A stretch of 64,000 bases of DNA from Anaerolineales bacterium (GTDB lineage Bacteria > Chloroflexota > Anaerolineae > Anaerolineales > Villigracilaceae). Positions 26,565 to 35,463 of the stretch are shown one piece after another (positions within the stretch are counted from its first letter, which is position 1; each line of letters starts with the position of its first letter). The notes below the pieces were generated by a model. The model did not search any database and was not told the origin of the DNA. It saw only the letters and a program-made list of their open reading frames with translations. The stretch lies in assembly GCA_020634895.1 (NCBI GenBank), contig JACKAV010000001.1, forward strand, positions 62,001 through 126,000. The letters run 5' to 3'. Position numbers and translations under genes: made by a program.

Positions 26565-27554
26565 ATGAATATGGAAACTGTATACTCTGAAGAGAGCGTG
26601 CTGATCACAGGCGGGATGGGCTTTATCGGCAGTAATCTTGTACGTAAACTGGTAAAGCTTGGGGCGAACGTTACCGTCTACGATAACCTTGACCCCGACT
26701 CGGGCGGAAATCTTTTCAATTTGTCGGACCTGCTCGATGATATCGAGTTCATTCAGGCGGATATAAATGATGAAGTTCGTTTGAAAGATGCGGTTGCAGG
26801 AAAAAAATATCTTTTCAATCTTGCCGGACAAATGAGCCATCTCGGGAGCATGGACGACCCGATCCATGACCTGAATATCAATGCCGTGGGGCAGATCAAA
26901 TTGTTGGAAGTGTGCCGGAAGTTCAACCCGGAGGTCAACATTGTTTTTGCCGGAACGCGTCAGGTGTATGGGAAGCCGCAGTATCTTCCTGTTGACGAGG
27001 CTCATCTTCTTACGCCGCTCGATAATAATGGGGTCAGCAAACGCGCGGGCGAGATGTATCACATCGTCTACAACCATGTGTATGGCATTTCAACCAGCGT
27101 TCTGCGAATGACGAATGTGTATGGTCCGCGCATGAGGATAAAAGACGATAAGTTAACGTTTATTGGCTGGTGGTTTCGTCAGATTTTGGAGGGGAATCCG
27201 ATTCAGATTTATGGAAAAGGCGGGCAGATTCGGGATCTGAACCATGTGGATGATGTAGTCCGCGCCCTGCTGCTTTGCGCTTCGAACCCCACTGCGCAGG
27301 GAAAGATCTATAACCTGGGCGGCAAACCCATCAGCCTGCTGGAACTTGCACGGCTGATGGTCGAAATTCACGGGGGCGGAAAATATGAATTGATTCCCTT
27401 CCCTGAAAGCCGCAAACGAATCGATATCGGCGATTACTATGGCGATTACAGCCTCATCCGAAATGAGATCGGTTGGAAACCGGAAGTTCCATTGCGTAAC
27501 GGAATCAAAACAATGCTCGAATTTTATTATAAATTCAAGGAACATTATTTTTAG
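26565..27554 (+). CDS. NAD-dependent epimerase/dehydratase (extended SDR)
   Basis: 329 residues from the ATG at 26565, two bases after the GT2 stop; an upstream in-frame start would overlap GT2 by 91 bases and is rejected. The NAD loop is GGMGFIGSN near residues 14-22, with YDNLDPDSGGN and LAGQMSH following. The usual catalytic YxxxK reads N-G-V-S-K here, that is, the tyrosine is replaced by asparagine, while the lysine stays. My recollection is that a subgroup of sugar SDRs has N-G-[IV]-[NS]-K at this place. Likely converts a nucleotide sugar for the cluster. The reaction cannot be named. Confidence 0.85.
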   Translation: MNMETVYSEESVLITGGMGFIGSNLVRKLVKLGANVTVYDNLDPDSGGNLFNLSDLLDDIEFIQADINDEVRLKDAVAGKKYLFNLAGQMSHLGSMDDPIHDLNINAVGQIKLLEVCRKFNPEVNIVFAGTRQVYGKPQYLPVDEAHLLTPLDNNGVSKRAGEMYHIVYNHVYGISTSVLRMTNVYGPRMRIKDDKLTFIGWWFRQILEGNPIQIYGKGGQIRDLNHVDDVVRALLLCASNPTAQGKIYNLGGKPISLLELARLMVEIHGGGKYELIPFPESRKRIDIGDYYGDYSLIRNEIGWKPEVPLRNGIKTMLEFYYKFKEHYF

Positions 27555-28658
27555 ATGGATGGGATTCCCGCCTTTGACCTGAAAAAGCAATATGAATCCA
27601 TTCACGCCGAATTGGATGAAGCGATTTCGCGGGTTCTAAAAAACGGCTCCTTCATTTTGGGGGATGAAGTCTCTGCATTCGAAACTGAGTTTGCAGAATA
27701 TTGCGAGTCTGCGTATGCAATTGGAGTTGCTTCTGGAACAGAAGCATTGCAACTGGCGTTGCTCGCGTGTGGGATCAAAGCGGGCGATGAAGTCATAGCG
27801 CCTTCACATACGGCAGTTGCGACTGTCGCTGCAATTGAAATGACAGGCGCGCATCCTGTTCTCGTTGACATTGATCTCTCGCGCTTCACACTTGACCCGA
27901 AGCTGATTCAACAAGCGGTCACGCCTCACACTCGCGCCATTGTTCCCGTGCATTTATACGGCTGCCCGGCGGAGTTGAATCCCATTTTGGAGATCGCACG
28001 CGCGCAGAAGATATTTGTTGTTGAAGATTGTTCGCAGGCGCACGGCGCTTTTTATCGCGGAAGAAGGGTCGGCGGGTGGGGCGATATATCCGCGTTTAGT
28101 TTTTATCCCACAAAAAATCTCGGTGCATTCGGCGATGGCGGCGCCGTGTTGACGAACGACGCGGAACTCGCCGAGCGGGTCCGGCTTCTGCGTCAATATG
28201 GCTGGAGGGAACGATATATCAGTCAGCTCAAGGGAATGAACAGCCGCCTCGATGAACTTCAAGCCGCAATTTTACGCGTCAAACTGCGTCATCTTGATGG
28301 ATGGAATTCCCGCCGCCGTGAGCTTGCCCTGCTTTATTTTGATCTTCTCGCCCAGGCGGATGTAACCCTTCCGCCTCGACCCGCGGACGTGGAGCAGGTC
28401 TTCCATCAGTTTGTGATCCGCCACCCGAAGCGGGATCAACTCAAAGAACGTTTGAAGCGGAGCGGCATCGGCACGTTGATCCATTATCCGGTTCCAGTTC
28501 ATCTTCAGCCTGCATATGCCGATCTTGGTCACAAAGAGGGGAGTTTGCCCAACTCTGAAAAGGCTGCGGGTGAGGTGCTGTCTCTTCCGCTTTATCCTGA
28601 ACTGCGAGTGGACGATGTGAGGCGGGTTGCCGAAACCATTCTTGAATGTTTGGATTAA
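27555..28658 (+). CDS. DegT/DnrJ/EryC1/StrS sugar aminotransferase
   Basis: 367 residues, start codon directly after the epimerase stop. PLP-enzyme landmarks: VASGTEALQLAL, PSHTAVATVAAI, VEDCSQAHGA, and the Schiff-base lysine in SFYPTKNLGAFGDGG. The C-terminal part has GIGTLIHYPVPVHLQPAY, the usual substrate loop. It aminates a 3- or 4-keto nucleotide sugar, presumably made by the preceding SDR. Closes the five-gene glycan cluster. Confidence 0.93.
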   Translation: MDGIPAFDLKKQYESIHAELDEAISRVLKNGSFILGDEVSAFETEFAEYCESAYAIGVASGTEALQLALLACGIKAGDEVIAPSHTAVATVAAIEMTGAHPVLVDIDLSRFTLDPKLIQQAVTPHTRAIVPVHLYGCPAELNPILEIARAQKIFVVEDCSQAHGAFYRGRRVGGWGDISAFSFYPTKNLGAFGDGGAVLTNDAELAERVRLLRQYGWRERYISQLKGMNSRLDELQAAILRVKLRHLDGWNSRRRELALLYFDLLAQADVTLPPRPADVEQVFHQFVIRHPKRDQLKERLKRSGIGTLIHYPVPVHLQPAYADLGHKEGSLPNSEKAAGEVLSLPLYPELRVDDVRRVAETILECLD

Positions 28659-28814
28659 GACGGGAACTGATAGGATTTGGAAGAACCTTTTTCTGCGTTT
28701 GGTGTAAAAATTAACAGTGCATAGGTTAGGTATTGTCCAAAATCATGACAAAAGGAACTAGGACTTTTTGTCTGGCTGTGCAATAATTTAGTGCATAAAT
28801 CTTTCGGAGGCAAT

Positions 28815-31073
28815 ATGGCTAAGTTCACACGTGAAGATGCTCTTGAGTACCACCGTTTGAAGGGTAAACCCGGCAAAGTGGCGATCGTTCCCACCAAGCC
28901 GATGGATACCCAGCGCGATCTGAGTTTGGCGTATTCGCCCGGTGTGGCAGAACCGGTGCTGGAGATCGAAAAGAACGCTGAAGATGCCTACGAATACACA
29001 TCCAAGGGGAATCTGGTGGCTGTCATTTCGAACGGCACTGCCATTTTAGGTCTGGGGGACCGGGGCGCTCTGGCGAGCAAGCCCGTTATGGAAGGCAAGG
29101 GGGTATTGTTCAAGAAGTTCGCTGATATAGATGTTTTCGATATTGAACTCAACTCTCACGACCCTGATGAGATCATCAAGGTGGTTGCCGCCATTTCACC
29201 GACCTTCGGCGGCATCAACCTCGAAGACATCAAAGCTCCCGAATGTTTTTATATCGAAGAAGAATTGAAGAAAATGCTGGATATCCCCGTCTTCCATGAC
29301 GACCAGCACGGCACCGCGATCATCTCCTCAGCCGGTTTAGCGAATGCGCTGGAGATCGTGGGCAAGAAACATGAGGATATCCGCCTCGTTATTTCGGGCG
29401 CAGGCGCTTCGGCAATCTCGTGCGCGGAACTGGCGATCAGTTGGGGCGTGAAACGCGAAAATATCATGCTTTGCGATACAAGAGGCGTCGTTTATAAGGG
29501 ACGCAAGGAAGGCATGAACAAGTACAAGGATATGCTTGCCGTCGAGGATAAAGGTCACCGCACTTTGGCGGATGCTGTCGAAGGCGCGGACGTATTCTAT
29601 GGTCTATCTGTGGCGAATGTGCTTTCGCCGGAAATGGTCAAGACCATGGCTGCGGACCCGATCATCTTCGCGATGGCGAACCCCGACCCGGAGATCAAGC
29701 CTGAGTTGGCGCGAGAGGCGCGCAAGGATGTCATCATCGCCACCGGGCGTTCGGACTATGTCAACCAGGTCAACAACGTTTTGGGATTCCCGTTCATTTT
29801 CCGCGGCGCGTTGGATGTCCGCGCGAAGGGCATTAACGAAGAAATGAAGTTTGCCGCTTCGAAGGCGCTTGCGGCGTTGACCAAGGAAGATGTGCCCGAT
29901 TCGGTCATCCGCGCGTATGGCGGCAAACCGATCAAGTTTGGTCGTGAGTACATTATTCCCACGCCGCTCGATCCGCGTGTGTTGTTGTGGGAAGCTCCCG
30001 CCGTTGCTGAGATGGGTATGAAGACCGGCGTGGCGCGCAAGACCATCGACATCGATGAATACAAGGAACAGTTGGCGTTCCGTCAGGGCAAGGGCGAGCG
30101 CATCCGTTACTTCTTCCAGAATCAGGCTCGTTCCTCGGGCGGCACCAAACGTGTGGTGTTCGCGGAAGGCGAAGAGCAGAAGATCATCCGCGCGGCGTAT
30201 CGCGTTCAGGAGGAGGGCATCGCCACTCCCATTTTGATCGGACGCAAGGCTATGATCGATAAGGAATTGAAGCAGCTCAGCTTTGACTTCAACCCTGAAG
30301 TGGTCGACCCGGATGCTTTCGATAAACTCGAACCGTATGCGAAGTCGTTCTATGACCTGCGCCAGCGCAAAGGCTTGACGATGAGCGATGCGATCAAGCG
30401 GATGCGTGACCCGAACATCCTCGGTTCGTTGATGGTGAAGATGGGCGATGCTGACGCGTTTGTCTCCGGCTTGACCTATGACTATCCCGAGGTCATCCGC
30501 CCGGCGCTGCAGGTCCATCACACCGCTTCAGGTGTGGCGCGTGCGGCTGGCGTGTACATCATGATCGTGGAAGACAAGGTTTATCTCTTCACCGACGCAA
30601 CGGTCAACATCGACCCGACGGCGGAAGATCTGGCGGAGATCGCCATCCTCGCTGCGGATTTTGCCAAGAAGCTCGAACTTGACCCGCATGTGGCGTTCCT
30701 CTCGTTCTCGAACTTTGGCTCCACGCCGCACCCGCTTTCGGACAAGGTCCGCAAGGCGGTGCAGACGGTCAAGTCCCGCCGACCGGACCTGCGCGTGGAC
30801 GGCGAAATGCAGGCGGATACCGCCGTGGTCTCTTCGATCGCGGAAGAACGTTATCCGTTCAGTGCCGTGAAGGATGCCAATGTGTTGGTCTTCCCGTCGC
30901 TTGAGTCGGCGAATATCGCCTACAAATTGCTTTCCCGCCTTGGCAACGCCAAAGCCATCGGACCGATCCTGCTGGGCATGGGCGCTCCCGTCCATGTGCT
31001 GCAGACCGGTGACGAGGTCAATGCCATCGTGCAGATCGTTTCCGTTGCTGTGATGGATGCGATGGGTCGCTAA
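28815..31073 (+). CDS. maeB: NADP-dependent malic enzyme with phosphotransacetylase-like C-terminus
   Basis: 752 residues from the ATG with CGGAGG 8 bases upstream. The malic enzyme half (1 to about 410) shows the tyrosine in LAYSPGVAEPV, the metal and substrate region GDRGALASKPVMEGKG, FHDDQHGTA and the dinucleotide loop VISGAGASAISCAEL. The C-terminal 330 residues (from VVFAEGEEQKIIRAA) form the phosphotransacetylase-like domain of the MaeB type, which is regulatory rather than catalytic. Converts malate to pyruvate plus CO2 and NAD(P)H. Single gene, followed by a terminator. Confidence 0.96.
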   Translation: MAKFTREDALEYHRLKGKPGKVAIVPTKPMDTQRDLSLAYSPGVAEPVLEIEKNAEDAYEYTSKGNLVAVISNGTAILGLGDRGALASKPVMEGKGVLFKKFADIDVFDIELNSHDPDEIIKVVAAISPTFGGINLEDIKAPECFYIEEELKKMLDIPVFHDDQHGTAIISSAGLANALEIVGKKHEDIRLVISGAGASAISCAELAISWGVKRENIMLCDTRGVVYKGRKEGMNKYKDMLAVEDKGHRTLADAVEGADVFYGLSVANVLSPEMVKTMAADPIIFAMANPDPEIKPELAREARKDVIIATGRSDYVNQVNNVLGFPFIFRGALDVRAKGINEEMKFAASKALAALTKEDVPDSVIRAYGGKPIKFGREYIIPTPLDPRVLLWEAPAVAEMGMKTGVARKTIDIDEYKEQLAFRQGKGERIRYFFQNQARSSGGTKRVVFAEGEEQKIIRAAYRVQEEGIATPILIGRKAMIDKELKQLSFDFNPEVVDPDAFDKLEPYAKSFYDLRQRKGLTMSDAIKRMRDPNILGSLMVKMGDADAFVSGLTYDYPEVIRPALQVHHTASGVARAAGVYIMIVEDKVYLFTDATVNIDPTAEDLAEIAILAADFAKKLELDPHVAFLSFSNFGSTPHPLSDKVRKAVQTVKSRRPDLRVDGEMQADTAVVSSIAEERYPFSAVKDANVLVFPSLESANIAYKLLSRLGNAKAIGPILLGMGAPVHVLQTGDEVNAIVQIVSVAVMDAMGR

Positions 31074-31088
31074 GTTTAGTTGATAGTT

Positions 31089-31119
31089 GAGACCCCAGGC
31101 TGATGTCTGGGGTCTTTTG
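31089..31119 (+). terminator. Rho-independent terminator after maeB
   Basis: GACCCCAG / CTGGGGTC stem with an 8-base loop followed by TTTT, 17 bases after the stop. Confidence 0.88.
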
Positions 31120-31185
31120 ATTCTTTAATGGCGATTGCCTCAAAGTGTATAATTCCCAACCTACTTCACTCCCAAAGGATATATT

Positions 31186-32433
31186 GTGGAAGAACTCGAC
31201 CTCGAATATGTAGGACGTAAGATCATAGCGGTTCTATTCTCCCAGCAGTCGCTTGCTTCTGCCGGGTTTATCGCGGCTGCCACGCTTAATTCCATTGTCG
31301 GCAAGGAGTTGAGCCATAATTCCAGTTGGGCGGGCATTCCAACGGCTGTCTATTTGCTGGCAGGCGCGTTTTCCGCTTATATGTGGGGATACGTCTACGA
31401 CGCAATCGGCAGGCGCAAGGGTTTGTCAACCGGACTCATCGCCGGTGTGATCGGTTCCGGAATTGCTTTTTATGCGATTGCGATCCATTCCTTTCTATTA
31501 TTTCTGGGTGGTTTGATGTTGATGGGGACCGCCAACTCCGCTGTGCTGCTGGGGCGTTTCGCCGCGGCGGAAGTGAGCAAACCCGAACATCGCGGACGCG
31601 CCATCTCCAATGTGGTCATCGGCGGGACGGTTGGCTCGGTCATCGGTCCGTTCGTGGCGGGACCTTCGGGCTTGCTCGTCAGTTCGTGGGGTGTGGATGA
31701 ATTGGCGGGCGCATACCTCATCGCCGCATTTCTGTTTGCTTTTGGCGCGTTGATCGTCTTCTTCGGTCTGCGCCCGGACCCGCGCGAGATCGGGAAACAG
31801 GTCGCAGAAAAATTCCCTGAAACAAAAAACAACTCCGGTCAAGTGCGAAGCGTGCTTGAGATATTTCGTCAACCCGCGGCGATGGTCGCGGTCACCAGCA
31901 TGGTGCTCGGACAAGTCGTGATGGTACTGGTCATGGTCATCACATCGCTGCACATGCGCGGACATGACCACAGCCTCACGGATATTTCCGCGGTGGTGGC
32001 TTCGCATACGTTTGGTATGTATGCGTTTTCGATCATCTCCGGGCGGCTCGCGGATCGCTGGGGGCGCGGCGTTGTCATTCTGATCGGTTCGTCAACGCTT
32101 GTGGTCGCCTGCATTGCCGCGACGATCTCGCCGGATGTTCTTCCATTGGGTGTGGCGTTGTTCCTTTTAGGGTTGGGTTGGAATTTCTGTTTTGTCGGCG
32201 GCTCGACCCTGCTTGCCGACCAACTCTCGCCGTTGGAGCGTGCGCGCACGCAGGGATTCAATGACCTGCTGGTTGGGCTTGCTTCTGCTTTTGGAAGTTT
32301 GGAAAGCGGATTTGTTTTCACGTCGCTTGGCTATAACATGATGGCGTATGTAAGCGCCATTGTTGCGTTGATCCCATTGATCGTTGTGATCGTTTGGATG
32401 AGTAAAAACTCGATTTCGTTAAAGACCGCGTAA
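31186..32433 (+). CDS. MFS permease
   Basis: 415 residues from a GTG start (AAAGGA 8 bases upstream). Twelve hydrophobic helices in two halves. The loop between helices 2 and 3 carries the MFS signature as GYVYDAIGRRKGLS, and the second half repeats it as GRLADRWGRGVV. The N-terminal 15 residues are soluble and acidic. Substrate unknown. It overlaps the next gene by one base (TAATG), so the two are probably made together. Confidence 0.88.
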   Translation: MEELDLEYVGRKIIAVLFSQQSLASAGFIAAATLNSIVGKELSHNSSWAGIPTAVYLLAGAFSAYMWGYVYDAIGRRKGLSTGLIAGVIGSGIAFYAIAIHSFLLFLGGLMLMGTANSAVLLGRFAAAEVSKPEHRGRAISNVVIGGTVGSVIGPFVAGPSGLLVSSWGVDELAGAYLIAAFLFAFGALIVFFGLRPDPREIGKQVAEKFPETKNNSGQVRSVLEIFRQPAAMVAVTSMVLGQVVMVLVMVITSLHMRGHDHSLTDISAVVASHTFGMYAFSIISGRLADRWGRGVVILIGSSTLVVACIAATISPDVLPLGVALFLLGLGWNFCFVGGSTLLADQLSPLERARTQGFNDLLVGLASAFGSLESGFVFTSLGYNMMAYVSAIVALIPLIVVIVWMSKNSISLKTA

Positions 32434-33986
32434 TGAAAAAAATGCTTGGCTCGCGTTCTGGTTTGTTCCTGTTGTTCTTTGCGTTCGGCTTCGCGCTGAC
32501 GTTTGCGTTGGGGTGGGTCACTCAGTTCCACGCATTGAGCAACGACTATTGGAACATCCTTTATTACGGAAGGCACATGACTCTTGCGCAGCCTGAGTCG
32601 TTGTATAACGGATTCTATCCATTCGGATATCCCTTCCTGATCGGACAGATGCCATTCACGTATGTGCTTCCGCTTTCATATTTACTGAACGCGCTTCTTG
32701 CCGGACTTTTCATTGCCTCTGTTTCGACGCTTGTCGCCTACACTGAATCAGTCCCTGCCACGGTGATTGCGTTCTATGCGTCTTTTGCGGAGTCTTTTGT
32801 TTTTCAGAATACGAACACGCTTGGTCCCGATATTGGCTCGGCGGCGTTTACCGCCTTTGCAATTTTTCTTTTATGCCAAACCTGGTTCGACCGTGAACGT
32901 TCCGAACCCAATGACCTGCAATCCGTCTTCGCAGGAATCTCCCTTGGGCTTTCCTTCCTGTGGCGGACTCATGCAGTGGTTTCCATCATTGCGATCCTCG
33001 CTGGGTATATCCTGCTGACGGGTCTGCGACCTCTCCGTCCGCGGCTTTTGCTGATCGGTTCGCTCGTGTTGACGGCGGGATTGCAGGTTATCGTCAATCT
33101 TGTTTCCGGTCACGGTCCGTTGGAAACGGGACAGGTGTTCAATCTATATAAGTTCTTTTACGGCGTTGATTGGACTTATCCGCCCACACCGGCAGACCTT
33201 CAGGGCTTTTCTGTCTTCAAAACCGTTTCGGATAATCCTACCAATGCGTTCAACTTATACAAACCTTTCTTCCTCTATTTTGTGTCTCACGCATGGGCGG
33301 CGGCTTTGGCATTTGTCATCTCGCCAAAGGGACGCTATTCCCGCTTCTCATTATTCTCGTTCATTTTTATAGTCTTATATGCCATTCCTATTTCCCTCAG
33401 TGACAGCGCCAGAGCGCCTGTCATTTTGATGAGCGTCTATTTGCCATCGGTGGCGATATTGTTGGTTGTGATGATGGACGCGTTCAAAAAATGGCTTCCA
33501 TCCGTTCGTTGGGTGGAGTGGGCGGCAGTACTGCTTTTTGTTGCGGTTGGAATCAAAACCTTCTACGGCTGGGCAGTTTATGATGCAGGTTTGATCCGCG
33601 CATCAGTGGCAGAGCGCAAAGTGCTGTCTGTCATCGAACAGACTCTCAAATCCAGCGGCATGACTTCCCCCTCTGAAGTCTTCGCGGATCGCTATGATTT
33701 TTATACGCCGAATACCATGCCGTATCGCGCACGTCAGATCGGGAATTGGTCGGCGGGTTGGGTGTGGGGCTTTGATGAGGAATTTCCCGCCCTGCCAAAC
33801 GACTCATGGGAATCCTTCGCCGCCGCCAGCAAGGAGCAGGGAATCCGTTTTCTTGTCCTCTCGCAGAACAGCCATTACCGCGGCGACATCTTTCCGCCGA
33901 TCTACAACGAAGAGGTTGACATTGACGCTTTGGGCTTAAAGTTCATCGGTCAGCGCGGAAAGATGCGCATCTACGAATTTAAATAA
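32433..33986 (+). CDS. Polytopic membrane protein, possibly GT-C glycosyltransferase-like
   Basis: 517 residues; start overlaps the MFS stop. About ten hydrophobic helices, then a soluble C-terminal domain of about 115 residues (from SVIEQTLKSSGMTSP). The first outer loop contains N-D-Y-W followed by SLYNGFYPFGYPF, the place where GT-C enzymes carry an acidic residue and a proline-rich turn. A clear DxD/ExD pair is missing. I do not recognise a named family. The shape (membrane core, outer C-terminal domain, last strand GKMRIYEF) resembles unassigned Chloroflexota GT-C-like proteins. Confidence 0.7.
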   Translation: MKKMLGSRSGLFLLFFAFGFALTFALGWVTQFHALSNDYWNILYYGRHMTLAQPESLYNGFYPFGYPFLIGQMPFTYVLPLSYLLNALLAGLFIASVSTLVAYTESVPATVIAFYASFAESFVFQNTNTLGPDIGSAAFTAFAIFLLCQTWFDRERSEPNDLQSVFAGISLGLSFLWRTHAVVSIIAILAGYILLTGLRPLRPRLLLIGSLVLTAGLQVIVNLVSGHGPLETGQVFNLYKFFYGVDWTYPPTPADLQGFSVFKTVSDNPTNAFNLYKPFFLYFVSHAWAAALAFVISPKGRYSRFSLFSFIFIVLYAIPISLSDSARAPVILMSVYLPSVAILLVVMMDAFKKWLPSVRWVEWAAVLLFVAVGIKTFYGWAVYDAGLIRASVAERKVLSVIEQTLKSSGMTSPSEVFADRYDFYTPNTMPYRARQIGNWSAGWVWGFDEEFPALPNDSWESFAAASKEQGIRFLVLSQNSHYRGDIFPPIYNEEVDIDALGLKFIGQRGKMRIYEFK

Positions 33987-33987
33987 A

Positions 33988-34019
33988 TAACGCCGGACGC
34001 AAACACGTCCGGCGTTTGA
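33988..34019. terminator. Bidirectional terminator
   Basis: Perfect stem ACGCCGGACG / CGTCCGGCGT with a 6-base loop, between convergent genes. AT-rich tails on both sides. Confidence 0.85.
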
Positions 34020-34036
34020 AATTCAGAAGGCGCCTA

Positions 34037-34597
34037 CTATTTTCCCTGCAATTGTTTTCCGATCAAATTAAACGCCGCGTCCAGCGCCCTGGCGGAATCG
34101 GCTTCGTTCAAGCCGGTCAGTTTTGAAATTTCCTGGGTCATGCCGCTGTTGTTGAGTGTTTGCGAATTGATGTTTCCCTGTCCCATTTGCGTCAGCATAT
34201 CGTCGAGATTGAACGTGTTCGAGTCCCTGCCGGAGGTGGGATGGTGCGCCAGCAGTTTGTGCGCCGCAAAGGAGACGACGAGCATGGCGATCTGCGGATC
34301 GACCTTTAATTTCTTTGCAAGAGGTTCAACGAACGGCTCCAACAATATCATGACCGGATCATTCCCAGCCGCCGCCTGATTCGTAGACCTAGACTGTTTG
34401 CCACCCATGAACATTTCCAGCATTCCCATCATATCGCTCAACCCAGCCTGTGGGCTGGCAGCGGAACTCTGCTGTTGGGTTGCGCCCAGCAATCCGCCGA
34501 TGAGATCGGTCATGGGGTCAGCCTGCCCAGCGGATGAACTTCCCTGCTGGCGTGAATTGACAAGGACATTGAGGATATCTTCCATGGACGATGACAT
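34037..34597 (-). CDS. Hypothetical protein, Q/S/M-rich (DUF937-like at best)
   Basis: 186 residues, no signal peptide. An N-terminal half of low complexity (many Gln, Ser, Met, Gly; DLIGGLLG and MMGMLEMFMGG helices) is followed by a compact helical region: DPVMILLEPFVEPLAKKLKVDPQIA, then TGLNEADSARALDAAFNLI at the end. The last segment resembles the repeat helix of DUF937/YidB-type proteins, but I am not confident. Single gene behind an SD-like GGAGAG, with terminators on both sides. Confidence 0.6.
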   Translation of the reverse strand: MSSSMEDILNVLVNSRQQGSSSAGQADPMTDLIGGLLGATQQQSSAASPQAGLSDMMGMLEMFMGGKQSRSTNQAAAGNDPVMILLEPFVEPLAKKLKVDPQIAMLVVSFAAHKLLAHHPTSGRDSNTFNLDDMLTQMGQGNINSQTLNNSGMTQEISKLTGLNEADSARALDAAFNLIGKQLQGK

Positions 34598-34616
34598 TTT
34601 ATAAACTCTCCTTCTT

Positions 34617-34648
34617 AAAAATTAAAAGCGCGGCAATTCTGCCGCGCC
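34617..34648 (-). terminator. Terminator after the FmdB-like gene
   Basis: Perfect GCGCGGCA / TGCCGCGC hairpin with a 4-base loop; on the minus strand it is followed by TTTTAATTTTT. Confidence 0.85.
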
Positions 34649-34662
34649 ATTTCGTATAAGGT

Positions 34663-34932
34663 TTACTCAGATTTTTCAGCGGTCGAAGAAGTATTATTCT
34701 CTGAAGTGCTCTTCTTCTTTTTTGATGTCTTCGCGGTTGTATCACCCGAAGGAGACTTGTGATCGGTCGCATAAAAGCCCGATCCCTTGAAGATGATTCG
34801 CGTGGGGGTGATAACCTTCTTCAGAGCCTTCTTGCGGCACTCGGGGCAGGTCTTCAGCGGGGAATCGGTGAAAGATTGCTGGCGTTCAAATTGGACTCCG
34901 CAATTTTCACAGCGATAAGTATAAACAGGCAT
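34663..34932 (-). CDS. FmdB-family zinc-ribbon protein
   Basis: 89 residues from the ATG with AAGGAG 8 bases upstream; the longer upstream frame has no such site. The core MPVYTYRCENCGVQFE...CPEC is the FmdB zinc ribbon with two Cys pairs, followed by RIIFKGSGFYATD, also family-typical. The C-terminal 35 residues are a Lys/Ser/Thr-rich tail. FmdB proteins were named as putative regulators near formamidase genes; their real role is unsettled. Confidence 0.9.
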   Translation of the reverse strand: MPVYTYRCENCGVQFERQQSFTDSPLKTCPECRKKALKKVITPTRIIFKGSGFYATDHKSPSGDTTAKTSKKKKSTSENNTSSTAEKSE

Positions 34933-35135
34933 ACGTTCACTCCTTACTTCGTACGGTCTTTCCTTGAGAATATGATGCGGCATTATAGCCCTCTTACTAG
35001 GGCGTGACAAGCCTTCAAGGGCGGCATGTTATAATTTTCTTACAATTTTGCCGACCCGACGTTTATTTTGATGCGCCATTTGGGGAAAAGATACGCAGGA
35101 GCGCACGGAGTTTTGCAGGGTCTTTTGGAGAACTG

Positions 35136-35375
35136 ATGTTAAGGATCGAGATCGTTTATTGCGCGGTTTGACATTACACCAACCGGGCCGTGAGTCTGGC
35201 ACAGGAATTATTGAAGGATTATGAGCACGTCATCGAAACGGTGACGCTCGTTCCTTCGGACGGGGGCAGGTTCGAGGTCAGCGTGAACGGAGAGTTGATC
35301 TACTCCAAACTGCAGACCAAACGTCACGCCGAAGCGGGTGAAATTCTCGGTCTCATCTCGAAAATGGTTGATTAA
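35136..35375 (+). CDS. SelW/Rdx-family selenoprotein (in-frame TGA = Sec)
   Basis: 79 residues if TGA at 35169-35171 is read as selenocysteine at position 12. The N-terminus reads MLRIEIVYCAV-Sec-HYTNRA, giving the C-x-x-U redox motif (C9, U12) at exactly the place where Rdx/SelW proteins have CxxC or CxxU. The rest (LAQELLKDYEH, PSDGGRFEVSVNGELIYSK) continues the same family in frame to the TAA. The ATG has TTGGAG 5 bases upstream. A conventional call would give only a 61-residue fragment from GTG at 35190 without the active site. The family has a thioredoxin-like fold and acts in redox reactions; the partner is unknown. No selA, selB or selC is in the window. Confidence 0.88.
35172..35210 (+). 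promoter_or_regulatory. Candidate bacterial SECIS hairpin
   Basis: Just after the TGA, CCGTG (35188-35192) can pair with CAC-A-GG (35100-series bases 35200-35205) leaving the loop AGTCTGG, about 22 bases from the TGA. This is within the distance used by bacterial SECIS elements, and the GTCT in the loop recalls the E. coli apical loop. The stem is short, so this is tentative. Confidence 0.45.
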
Positions 35376-35463
35376 ATCACTTGTAGGGGCGACCCCTTAA
35401 GTTTGAACAAGGAAACTTGCTCTCGCTGGGCGGGTCGTCTCGACAATTAAATGAGGAAAAAGA

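Noticed and set aside
35190..35375. 61-residue ORF starting at GTG
   Set aside because: It is the downstream part of the selenoprotein; it lacks the redox motif and has no SD, while the frame upstream of the TGA continues the family.
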